This document shows positions 14,431-22,113 of a stretch of DNA of 22,113 nt, in pieces. The translations under genes and the position numbers were made by a program. Within the stretch, counting starts at the first letter, position 1, and every line of letters starts with the position of its first letter. Source of the DNA: an uncultured delta proteobacterium. GTDB taxonomy: Bacteria > Myxococcota_A > Polyangia > Polyangiales > Polyangiaceae. The notes beneath the pieces were generated by a model. The model saw nothing but the letters and a program-made list of their open reading frames with translations. It did not search any database and had not been told where the DNA came from. The DNA lies in contig CAIOHM010000198.1 in NCBI GenBank assembly GCA_903858055.1, forward strand, positions 1-22,113, in the 5' to 3' direction.

Positions 14431-15722
14431 TTGGACGTGACCTCCGCGAGCTTTTGCTTCGCCGTGGCGAGGAGAGAGTCGGCGTCGTCGTCGACACCAG
14501 GCGGAGCCTTGGGCCCGCGGATGCCCACGTACGCTTCCATTTCACGCTGCGCCGACGCGTAGCGCTCCTCGTTGCCGAGCCCCGCCTTGTCGCCCGCATA
14601 CAGGAAGAGGAGCGCGAGGTTGTAGTGGGGAGCCGCGAGCGAAGCGTCGAGCGCGACGGCCTTCTCGAGCGTGGTCTTCGCTTCTGCGTAGCGCGCCGCG
14701 AGGCGATACGCGTCGCCGAGGGCGGTCATCACGAAGGCGTTCTTCGGCGCGAACCGTGCAGCGGTCTCGAGCGGGACGATCGCCTCTTCGGCGTTGCCGG
14801 CCTCGAGCTTCATGACGCCGAGCGCCAGCGCCGCCTCGGTCAGATCGGGGCGAAGCGCATAGACCTTCGAAAACGCGTCGAGCGCCGCCGTGCGCCGACC
14901 GGGAGTCCGACGATCAATCACGGCGCGCAGCAGGAGTGCCTCTGCGCAGTCTTTCGCGCGTGCAGGCGTCGCCTCGTCGATGCCGTCGAGCAGCGCCTTG
15001 AGGGCGTAGGCGGTCATCGAGACGCGGCCCGCGCGGTAGTGATCGCGCGCGACGGCCACCATGGCGGGCACGTAGGAAGAGTCGAGCGCGAGGGCCCGCT
15101 GCGCTTCCGCTTGCGCCGTGGCGCTGTCTCCGCTCGCGGAGGCGGCCTCCGAGTAAAGCGTCGCGGCGGCCGACCTCGCGTACTTCTCGGCCCGCGCGCG
15201 TGCAAACGAGACCGCTTCCGAGGCTTGACCGGCCGCCACGAGTCCGAACGCCAACGCACGCGCGGATTCCGGGTTGTCCGGCTCGATCGCGACGGCGCGC
15301 CGGTACACGTCCACGGCCGCGGGGACGTCCCCCTGACGTTCGAGGATAGCGCCGATGCCGACGAGCGGTGCCGCGCTGTTCGACGCCTCACGCGAGGCCT
15401 TCTCGAACGCCGCCTTCGCGTCGACGAGGCGACCTTCCATGAACGCCGCGTTCGCGCCTTCGTACGAGGCGCGCGCCGCGCCCGTGAGCGCGACCTTCTT
15501 CTCGTTCGCGACGACGACGGGCTTCGCGGCTTCTTCTTGCTTCGAAGGTTGCGCTGCAGCGGGCTTCGCAGTTGCGGACGACGCGCTCGCTCCTGCGGGC
15601 GCAGCAGCGGGTGAAGGAACGTTCGCGGGGGTCGCAGGAGCCGGCGTTTGGCCGCACCCCACGAGCGACGCGAGCGCAAGCGCGGCGCCGAGCGAGCGGA
15701 GAACGGTGATCGAGCGAAGCAT
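14427..15722 (-). CDS. TPR-repeat lipoprotein (AglT/GltE-like, tentative)
   Basis: 431 residues. Lipoprotein signal MLRSITVLRSLGAALALASLVGC with lipid-bearing C23. An Ala/Pro/Ser-rich spacer follows (about 25-70), then tandem tetratricopeptide repeats to about residue 395, seen in the recurring pattern A..ALG......A...Y..A....P.N....  (for example VPAAVDVYRRAVAIEPDNPE, ALGDAYRLAARYAEAKTTLE, APHYNLALLFLYAGD). TPRs are protein-binding scaffolds. Residue +2 is Gly, so outer-membrane placing is expected. It is joined to the 1463-residue gene by TGATG and to the next small gene by ATGA. In M. xanthus AglT/GltE is a TPR protein next to the PglI/GltG section, which this matches in type and place. 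The TPR lipoprotein call is firm, the ortholog call is not. Confidence 0.88.
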   Translation of the reverse strand: MLRSITVLRSLGAALALASLVGCGQTPAPATPANVPSPAAAPAGASASSATAKPAAAQPSKQEEAAKPVVVANEKKVALTGAARASYEGANAAFMEGRLVDAKAAFEKASREASNSAAPLVGIGAILERQGDVPAAVDVYRRAVAIEPDNPESARALAFGLVAAGQASEAVSFARARAEKYARSAAATLYSEAASASGDSATAQAEAQRALALDSSYVPAMVAVARDHYRAGRVSMTAYALKALLDGIDEATPARAKDCAEALLLRAVIDRRTPGRRTAALDAFSKVYALRPDLTEAALALGVMKLEAGNAEEAIVPLETAARFAPKNAFVMTALGDAYRLAARYAEAKTTLEKAVALDASLAAPHYNLALLFLYAGDKAGLGNEERYASAQREMEAYVGIRGPKAPPGVDDDADSLLATAKQKLAEVTSK

Positions 15723-18700
15723 CAGTTCGAGCTCCCAGGGCGGGCCTCGTCGCGACCGGTGGCCGGCGGGAGGGCAAAGAGACCGGAGCGGGCGCGCTGG
15801 AACATGCCCTCTTCGTAGACGAACGTGCGCTTCTTGTCGGGGTCGGTCGGGTCGTTGACCTTCTCGACGTAAGCCTTGAGCTTCGCAGAGTCCGGGATGA
15901 CGACGGCGAGGTACGCGAGGCGCGCGATGGCCTTCTGAACGCCGGCGTTGCGCACGCCGAACATTTTGGCGAACGAGACGGCGCGGAGGTAGTCCGCGAT
16001 CGCGCCTTCGTCGGACTCGGTGAGGTTCTGCTCCTTCCAGGTGCGCCAGGCTTCCTTCACCTGCGAGCGAACTTCATCGGCCTTCTCTTGGAGGTCGTCA
16101 CGGCCGCTGTCTTCGAGCTGCTTGATGAGCTTCTCGATCTTCGGCGAGAGGAGCTTCACGTTCGGCGGCACGGCGTTGTAGAGGCCCGTGCGCAGACCGT
16201 CGAAAATCGAGCCGCGGCGCGCGTAGAACGCGGGCACCCACTGCGGCGACGTGTAAGTCTCGATGAGCTTCGAGATGCGGTCGCTGTATTTTGCAGCTTC
16301 CTTGATCTCCTTCTCGAAGACCTTCTTCACGTCTTCCGAGGAGCCCTTGTAGTGGTGGTGGCCGGCCTCGTAGTCGAAGGTCTTCGCGAGCTCTTCGTCG
16401 AGGAAGAAGTATTCACCCTCGGCGGCGTAGTCGACGAACGGCGCCTTGCTCGCCTTGTCGGCGTTGTGCGCGCGGAAGAGCTTCCACGCGTTGATCGTGA
16501 GCTCGTACCAACGGCGGAAGGTCGCGTCGCCCGTCTCGCGCTTCATCTTCGCGATGCGGTACGCGGACTCGAGCGCGTACTCCGACGATACCGGCGACTT
16601 CTGCTTCGCCATGAAATACGCGGTGAGATCGCGCTCGGCAGCCACGCGCGCTTCGCGGTTCGAGCCCGTGTCGGGGAGCGTCGGATCCCAGCGGTTGAAC
16701 TCGAGGCTCGCGAGTAGGTACTCGGAGGCGGCGACGTCTTCGGCGGTCGGGTGGAGGTTCGTGAGGAGCTTGCGCATCTCCTCGCCCTTCGCGCGCTGGC
16801 CGAGCGAGCCGTAGAGGCGCACGGCGTTGAGCGCAGCGCCGCGGCGCTTCGCTTCGTCGAAGCGGAGGTTCTTCGCGATGCTCTCGAGGGTCTCGGCCGC
16901 ACGCTGGAAGTTGAAGAACCCGAAGTACGAGGTCGACAACGCGTCGTAGGCGTCGCCGAGGAACTTCATGCGCTCGCCGTACTTCTTGGGGTCCGCGGCG
17001 GTCTTCGCCTTCGGGTCGCCCTTCTGGAGCACCGTGAGCTTCGCGTCGTTGCCGTAGGCTGCGATGAAGCGCTCGTAGCTCGAGATGGCGCGCGCGAACT
17101 CGCCGACCTGCTTGTACGCGTACGCCGCGTTCATGGCGGCCTCCGGCGCTTCGTCACGCTCGGGTGCGGCTTGGAGGGCGATCTCGTAGAGCGCCGCGGC
17201 TTCGCGGTAGAACTTGAGCTTCTCGGCGGACTCGGTCGCGGCCTCGGCGGCCTTGAACTTCGCGCGCGCACGCTCGAAGGAAGCCTCTTGGAGCGTCGGG
17301 TTGACGATGAGGTCGCGCTGCGCGATCTGCTCGGGGTTCATGGCGCAGGAGCGCTCTTTTTCGGCCTTCGCGAGCGCCTCGGAGGCGTCGAGGTCGTGCT
17401 CGAGGTTGCTCATCGTGATGAGCTTGACCCACGCCTTGAAACCGAAGTCGTCCTTGCCGCAGTGCGATTGCCACATGGGCTCGAACCGCGCGCGCGCCTC
17501 TTCGAACTGGCCGTAGAGGAAGAAGGTCTCTCCCGCGTAGAAGGCGAACTCGTCGCCGCGGTGCTTGGTGTCGCGCGCGTCGGGCACGCGAATCGAGAAC
17601 TCCTCGCGCGCGCGGATCGAGTCGACGATCGGGCACGGGATGGGGTCCGCGTTGAACGAGACGAGCTTCACGCCGTCGGCCTCGCGCACCGTTTCGGTGG
17701 TCGGGAGACTCGAGCGAAGCGGGAAGCCGTCGCGGCCCTGCGAGCTCTCGTATTTGGCGTACTCGGCGTCGCGGCGCAGGTCGACGAGCGTGACGAGGTA
17801 GGTGCTCGCCGCGTCGAGGAACTTGTCGTCCTCGTAGGAGTCGCGGGAGGCGATGCAAGCCTCGCGGGCCGTGTCGAAGAGGGCGTCGGCCGGGAGGGGG
17901 AACTCACCGCCGGGGACCTGGAAGAGCTTGTAGGCCGTGACGACGAGGTTGAAGCGCGCGTCGGCGACCCAGAAGCGGCTCTCATACGCGTCCGGGGCAC
18001 CTTCGTCTTGCGCGAGGTAGCCGGCCCACGCGAGGCCCGCACGTTCGAACTCCGAGCGCGCGACGATGAGCTGCGCCTTCTTGCGGGCCGCGTCGCCTGA
18101 GTTGTCGGCCTCGGCCATCGCCTGACGCGCATAGTTCGTGTGGGCAACGGCGGCGTTGCGGACGCCCGCGCGAACGAGCTCCTCGGCACGACGGCGCGCG
18201 AGCGGGTTGTTCTTGTTGGCGGCGACCCACGGGGTGCGGCCAACGTAGTTCGCGAGGTTCGTGCGCGCGTCGAGCGCCTTGATGAGCATCGCGTCGAACT
18301 CGGCGGTGCCGCGGTTCATCGTCAGCAGCTGCTGATCGTAGGTGTTCGCGATCTCCTGCTGGACGAGGGGCGCGTCCGGGTGCATCGGGAATTTCGCGAT
18401 CAGCTCTTCGTAGATCGAGACGGCCAGATTGAATTGGTTGATCTGACGGAGCTCACTCGCGAGCGCCTTGTAGACCTCGGGCGTCCACGGGCGATCTTGC
18501 GGGATGAGCTGCGGGTCACGGAGGCGCTCGACCGAGGCGCGGAGCGCGGCCTCGATCTTCGACGGGCTCGTCTCGATGTCGATGATGTCCGGGCGCGGGA
18601 TGAACGGGTCACGCTCGTCGGGCCCCTTGAAGTCCGCCGTCGCGAGCGAGCCCGCGATGTACTGGAAGGCCTCCTGGCGGAAGTCGCTGCCCGGGTCGCC

Positions 18701-20113
18701 GGTCTGCGCTTCGCGCTCGTCCGTGAAGCGGAGGAGGTCGACGAAGGCGCGCACCGAAGCCTCGTAGCGCTGCTGCTTGAAGAGGGTCCACGCGTGCTTG
18801 TAGAGCACCGCGCCGTAGACGTCCTTGTTCGACGCGAAGTTGCGCGCGTTGCGGTACGCGTTCGCGGCGCGGTTGTAGGACCAGACGCCCGGCATGCCGA
18901 TGAGGTCCGCCTCCGCGCCACGGGTGACGACGCCCGAGCCTTTGTCGAGCTGGTCGAACTCCCAGTTGCCGATCTGCCACCAGATTTCGGCGACGTACTT
19001 GTACTCGCGCGCGGGAACACCCGGCTGCACGACGGGCTTGCACGTCGCGGGGAAGGACTCCTCGTAGAACGTGTCCGCGGGGCGCTCGCCCTTCTTGGTC
19101 ATGCGGCCCACGTCGTCGTAGCGGCGGCGCCAGGCGATCCACTCGTCTTCGCTCTTGTCGCCGCGCACAGGACCGACGAGGTCGCGGTCTGCGCGCTTGG
19201 GGTCGGGACCGGTGGGGTACGGGTAGAGGTCGTGGCAGACGAGGGAGCGCCACACCTGCTGAGACTCCTCGGTGCGACCCGAGTCGCTGAGCGCGTGACC
19301 CAGGTAGTAGTACGCGCCCGCGAGCTGCGAGAACTTCGGGTAGTCGCGGACGATTTGCTTGTAGAGTGCAACGGCGGGCGCGAGGGCCACGTCGAGTTCG
19401 GCGTCGCTCGTGCGCGCGCGCTCCTCGTGGAGCGCGGCGAGGCGCATCATCGCGAGCGGCGTGGAGTCGTCGTCGGCCGGGTCGTCCGCGTAGCGCTTCA
19501 CGAACGCCTCGAGCGACGCGATCGCCTGAGCACGCGCCTCGGAGAGGGCCGAACGCTCCGCGGCGAGTTCGCGTTCGAGCCCGAAGGTCGCGACGCGACG
19601 CTTGTCACGGTAGTGCTGCGTGACGATCTCGCCGATCGTGCTGCGGAAGCGCGAACCGGTCGCGTCGAACTCCTTCGCGACGGTGCGGAGGGTCTTGAGC
19701 GCCTCGAGCTGCTCGGGCTTGGGGGCAGGCGGCGGACGCTTGAGAACGGCTGCGAGCTCCGAGGACGACGACGCGACCTCGCGCGGCTTCGAGTAGTTGC
19801 ACGTGAGCTCGCTCGCTCGGCTCACGGAACCCTTTGCGCGGGCGGCGGGCACGGGCGCTGAGGGGGCCTCCGCTGCGGCCGCGGGGCTCGCTTGCTCGTC
19901 CTTCGGAGCTTCGTCGCTCGCAGGAGCGGCAGCAGGGATCGCCTCGGGTGCGGCCTCGACGGTCTTCGGGGTCTTCTTCTTGTGCGCCGCGCCTGCTTTG
20001 TGCGTCGTGCCCTTGGCCGGTGCTGCTTCCGCGTCGGTAACGACAGCGATGCCTCCCAGCCACAAGGCCATGAGGACCGAGGTCATCGCACCCGTTCGTG
20101 CCGTCGTTCGCAT
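15722..20113 (-). CDS. Very large exported TPR protein (AgmU/GltD-like, tentative)
   Basis: 1463 residues. A signal peptide runs to about residue 31 (DAEA/APAK). An Ala/Pro/Lys-rich low-complexity part follows (about 31-100, KKKTPKTVEAAPEAIPAAAP), then an alpha-helical repeat body to the end. TPR-like units are seen at many places: LAGAYYYLGHALSDSGRTEE, YKHAWTLFKQQRYEASVRAF, NQFNLAVSIYEELIAKFPMH, NAAYAYKQVGEFARAISSYE. The mature protein has no membrane helix, so it should lie in the periplasm as a large scaffold. AgmU/GltD of M. xanthus is also a large periplasmic TPR protein in the cluster with AglT and PglI; that, and the gene order, is the basis for the tentative name. It starts 26 bases after the previous stop, without a strong ribosome site, and its stop overlaps the next start (TGATG). 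Confidence 0.88.
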   Translation of the reverse strand: MRTTARTGAMTSVLMALWLGGIAVVTDAEAAPAKGTTHKAGAAHKKKTPKTVEAAPEAIPAAAPASDEAPKDEQASPAAAAEAPSAPVPAARAKGSVSRASELTCNYSKPREVASSSSELAAVLKRPPPAPKPEQLEALKTLRTVAKEFDATGSRFRSTIGEIVTQHYRDKRRVATFGLERELAAERSALSEARAQAIASLEAFVKRYADDPADDDSTPLAMMRLAALHEERARTSDAELDVALAPAVALYKQIVRDYPKFSQLAGAYYYLGHALSDSGRTEESQQVWRSLVCHDLYPYPTGPDPKRADRDLVGPVRGDKSEDEWIAWRRRYDDVGRMTKKGERPADTFYEESFPATCKPVVQPGVPAREYKYVAEIWWQIGNWEFDQLDKGSGVVTRGAEADLIGMPGVWSYNRAANAYRNARNFASNKDVYGAVLYKHAWTLFKQQRYEASVRAFVDLLRFTDEREAQTGDPGSDFRQEAFQYIAGSLATADFKGPDERDPFIPRPDIIDIETSPSKIEAALRASVERLRDPQLIPQDRPWTPEVYKALASELRQINQFNLAVSIYEELIAKFPMHPDAPLVQQEIANTYDQQLLTMNRGTAEFDAMLIKALDARTNLANYVGRTPWVAANKNNPLARRRAEELVRAGVRNAAVAHTNYARQAMAEADNSGDAARKKAQLIVARSEFERAGLAWAGYLAQDEGAPDAYESRFWVADARFNLVVTAYKLFQVPGGEFPLPADALFDTAREACIASRDSYEDDKFLDAASTYLVTLVDLRRDAEYAKYESSQGRDGFPLRSSLPTTETVREADGVKLVSFNADPIPCPIVDSIRAREEFSIRVPDARDTKHRGDEFAFYAGETFFLYGQFEEARARFEPMWQSHCGKDDFGFKAWVKLITMSNLEHDLDASEALAKAEKERSCAMNPEQIAQRDLIVNPTLQEASFERARAKFKAAEAATESAEKLKFYREAAALYEIALQAAPERDEAPEAAMNAAYAYKQVGEFARAISSYERFIAAYGNDAKLTVLQKGDPKAKTAADPKKYGERMKFLGDAYDALSTSYFGFFNFQRAAETLESIAKNLRFDEAKRRGAALNAVRLYGSLGQRAKGEEMRKLLTNLHPTAEDVAASEYLLASLEFNRWDPTLPDTGSNREARVAAERDLTAYFMAKQKSPVSSEYALESAYRIAKMKRETGDATFRRWYELTINAWKLFRAHNADKASKAPFVDYAAEGEYFFLDEELAKTFDYEAGHHHYKGSSEDVKKVFEKEIKEAAKYSDRISKLIETYTSPQWVPAFYARRGSIFDGLRTGLYNAVPPNVKLLSPKIEKLIKQLEDSGRDDLQEKADEVRSQVKEAWRTWKEQNLTESDEGAIADYLRAVSFAKMFGVRNAGVQKAIARLAYLAVVIPDSAKLKAYVEKVNDPTDPDKKRTFVYEEGMFQRARSGLFALPPATGRDEARPGSSN

Positions 20114-20139
20114 TCGATTCGCCCTAAGTGAGTTCCCGC

Positions 20140-22113
20140 TCAGCGAGCGGCCGGGGGGGTGATTTCCTTGAACACGGCCACGGAGCCATCTTCGAGCGCG
20201 TCACGCAGCTCCTCGTCGACGAGGCGCTCGCGCTTCGCCTTTTCGCTGAGGATCGCGCTGACGCGGTGCTGTTGCTCTTCGCGCACTTCCCACGCGTGAG
20301 CCGTCACGCCGACGTCGGCCTTCAGGAGGAGATCGCGCAGCTGCTTGCGTGCAACTTGCACGTTGACGCGCGCTGCCCCGCCGCACGCGATACGCGCCTC
20401 TTTCTCGAGGTCGTCGAGGCGGGCGGTGAGCTGGGTGACCTCTTCGAGGCGCTTGGCCACCTCGGCTTGAACGGCCGCGGCCCGGTCGCTCGCCTTCGCG
20501 CGAAGGTCGCTCTCGAGCCGGTCAATCGTGGCGTCGACCCGCTTGGCGTCGTCGACCGTGCTCCGCACGCGCGCCCCATACGCCGCGGCCGAGAGCGATG
20601 CCCCCGTCAGCTCGACCTCGCGGTCGACGAGCGCGTTGAACTCGCGCCGGGCCTCGCTCTCCATGGCCAAGAGACCCGCCTCACCGCCCGATTGCGCGCG
20701 CATGTCTTCGACCATGCGCTTCGTGTCGCGCACGGCGTCGCGTGTCGACGCGAGCGATTGCGCTTCCACGTCGAGGCTCGCGAGCACCCGCGCACGCGCC
20801 TGGGCGTCGCGCTCCACGCCGCGCTCTTCGTCGCGTCGCACGAGGTCACGCATCTTCTCGACCTGCTCGAGAAGCGCGCTGCACTGCTGATCGAGGCGCA
20901 AGAGCGCGTCGCCGAGGCGCGACCAGCCGTCGTCGGCGACGTCGCCGCGGGCCGCGAGGGCATCGACCGTGAGCGGGAGCTGCTCGATGAGCGGCATGAG
21001 CAGCCGGCGCCGCGCGCGGATCTGTTCGAGCTCGTCGGAGGCCGCGCTGATCTTCGCCTCGTCGAGGCCTTGCGCGACCTCGAGGCGACCGCGGGCGACC
21101 TGGTTGGAGATCGCGGTCAGCTCTTGCGTGGAACCGCGGAACTCGGCGAGGTTCACCGCGCGGTTCGGGTCGGACGCCACGCGCTCGAGGAGCTTCGCGC
21201 GGCGCTGGACTTGCTCCACGAGACCGCGCACGAGGCCGAGGTCGGCGGCCACGTCGATGGCGCGCTGACCGTTCGGATCGTCGCGGACGATGCGGATCGC
21301 CATCGGGGGGAGCTTGTCGCCCGAGCCCGCGATCTCCATCTCGCGACGCGAGATGAGGTCGTAGAAGTCTTCGGGGTTCGGACGCGCCTTGAGGTACGCG
21401 TCGACGGCTTCCCGCTGCGGCTCGAGCACCGAACGCACGCTCTTGTAGAGCTCGAGCGCCTTGCCGAAGGAGCCGTTGCGGAGCGCGAGGTCCGCGCGCA
21501 GGAGCTGGCCCTCCGCGAGCTCCGCGCTGCGAGGTCGTGCTTCCGCCAGGAGCTCGAGGGCACGCTCCGCGCCGGTCGAATCCCCGCGCTGGACGAGCGA
21601 CCACGCGAGCTCGGCGGCGGCCTGATCGAACAGCGGGCTCGCCGTGCCGATGGACCGGTAGATCTCAGCGGCTTGGACGAACTCACGGCGCTCGTAGCGA
21701 ATGCGAGCCGACGCGAGCTTCGCGAGCTGGACCACCACCGCGGCGTCCGGATCGCCACCGGGCGCCATGGCCGCGAGCGCTTCGAAGGCCGCCAACGCCC
21801 GAGGGAACGCCTCGCGTCGGGAGGCTTCCGCTCCGAGCGCCGCCGCCTCTTCGCGCAGCACCAGCATCGCCTCGAAGTAGCCTGCCTGCGCGGGCTTCGT
21901 CGCGCCGGCTTTCGCGAGGAAGCCCCTCGCCTTCGCGGCCTCCCCGAGCTCGATGTACGCCTTCGCGCGCGCATAGGCGCCTTCGTCGTCGGTCGCGTCG
22001 ATCCGAAGGGTTTCGGCGCGCTGGAGCACGCTCTTCAAGAGGGGCTTGTCGTGGCGCATGAGACCGAGCGCGACGAGACGGTCCACCGAGCGAAGCGGGT
22101 AGTCGCCGGTTCC
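20140..22113 (-). CDS. TPR/coiled-coil protein, N-terminus cut by window edge
   Basis: At least 657 residues; the frame is open through the right edge (GDYPLRSVDRLVALGL), so the start is outside and the GTG at 22086 is not a likely true start. The first 290 residues are helical repeats of TPR type (YARAKAYIELGEAAKARGFL, ERREFVQAAEIYRSIGTASP, QLLRADLALRNGSFGKALEL). The rest is long charged helix with heptad character (RDEERGVERDAQARARVLAS, AVQAEVAKRLEEVTQLTARL), a probable coiled coil. The C terminus ends in ITPPAAR. No membrane helix is seen in the visible part. It is the first visible gene of the minus-strand envelope cluster, 26 bases before the large TPR gene, and is likely a periplasmic scaffold of the same complex. 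No named family is recognised. Confidence 0.85.
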   Translation of the reverse strand, partial: GTGDYPLRSVDRLVALGLMRHDKPLLKSVLQRAETLRIDATDDEGAYARAKAYIELGEAAKARGFLAKAGATKPAQAGYFEAMLVLREEAAALGAEASRREAFPRALAAFEALAAMAPGGDPDAAVVVQLAKLASARIRYERREFVQAAEIYRSIGTASPLFDQAAAELAWSLVQRGDSTGAERALELLAEARPRSAELAEGQLLRADLALRNGSFGKALELYKSVRSVLEPQREAVDAYLKARPNPEDFYDLISRREMEIAGSGDKLPPMAIRIVRDDPNGQRAIDVAADLGLVRGLVEQVQRRAKLLERVASDPNRAVNLAEFRGSTQELTAISNQVARGRLEVAQGLDEAKISAASDELEQIRARRRLLMPLIEQLPLTVDALAARGDVADDGWSRLGDALLRLDQQCSALLEQVEKMRDLVRRDEERGVERDAQARARVLASLDVEAQSLASTRDAVRDTKRMVEDMRAQSGGEAGLLAMESEARREFNALVDREVELTGASLSAAAYGARVRSTVDDAKRVDATIDRLESDLRAKASDRAAAVQAEVAKRLEEVTQLTARLDDLEKEARIACGGAARVNVQVARKQLRDLLLKADVGVTAHAWEVREEQQHRVSAILSEKAKRERLVDEELRDALEDGSVAVFKEITPPAAR

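Noticed and set aside
18140..19861. 573-codon + strand open frame inside the large TPR gene
   Set aside because: Same shadow pattern (R/V/E/L-rich), wholly within the well-supported TPR coding frame.
20153..20159. Run of seven G near the end of the partial TPR/coiled-coil gene, a possible sequencing slip
   Set aside because: The frame ends normally 11 bases later (ITPPAAR then TGA) and the next gene starts 26 bases on. There is no sign that a shifted frame would continue a domain.

Overview
The window is high-GC DNA with close-packed genes. It looks like a myxobacterium (Myxococcota, probably Polyangia-type). The grounds are a soluble PknB-type Ser/Thr kinase, several lipoproteins and very large tetratricopeptide (TPR) proteins, and above all a protein with the AgmX/PglI C-terminal domain, which is typical of myxobacterial gliding/envelope machinery. 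No tRNA, rRNA, CRISPR array, insertion sequence or phage gene was seen. There is no gene-free stretch over 300 bases; the longest is about 205 bases, at 1266-1470.

Left part (1-3640): a kinase cut by the window edge, a RidA-like protein lacking the usual catalytic arginine, and a lipoprotein with a likely PAP/fibrillin fold, all on the + strand. A hairpin terminator separates them from a minus-strand outer-membrane beta-barrel porin.

Middle part (3597-8601): a compact + strand export operon. A TetR regulator, whose start overlaps a perfect 12-bp palindrome, is followed by TolC-type outer-membrane channel, FtsX/DevC-type permease, ATPase and HlyD/DevB-type adaptor. The last four genes are joined by ATGA start/stop overlaps. 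Together they would form a complete tripartite ABC exporter spanning both membranes, of the MacAB/DevBCA-TolC kind. A GC-rich hairpin ends the operon, facing a minus-strand GST-like gene.

Right part (22113-9384, minus strand): nine co-directional genes, the first cut by the window edge. In transcription order: a TPR/coiled-coil protein, a 1463-residue exported TPR protein, a TPR lipoprotein, an 83-residue exported protein, a two-helix membrane protein, an FHA-like/TM/AgmX-PglI protein, an exported coiled-coil protein, an outer-membrane beta-barrel, and a short outer-membrane polysaccharide export (OPX) lipoprotein. The first part resembles the gltD-E-F-G section of the Myxococcus xanthus Glt (gliding transducer) genes. 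The last two resemble a composite OPX/beta-barrel polysaccharide translocon. Stop/start overlaps (TGATG, ATGA, TGATG) tie four of the central genes together, and a good internal promoter lies ahead of the last three. The most interesting reading of the window is a Glt-like trans-envelope complex genetically coupled to a polysaccharide exit port.
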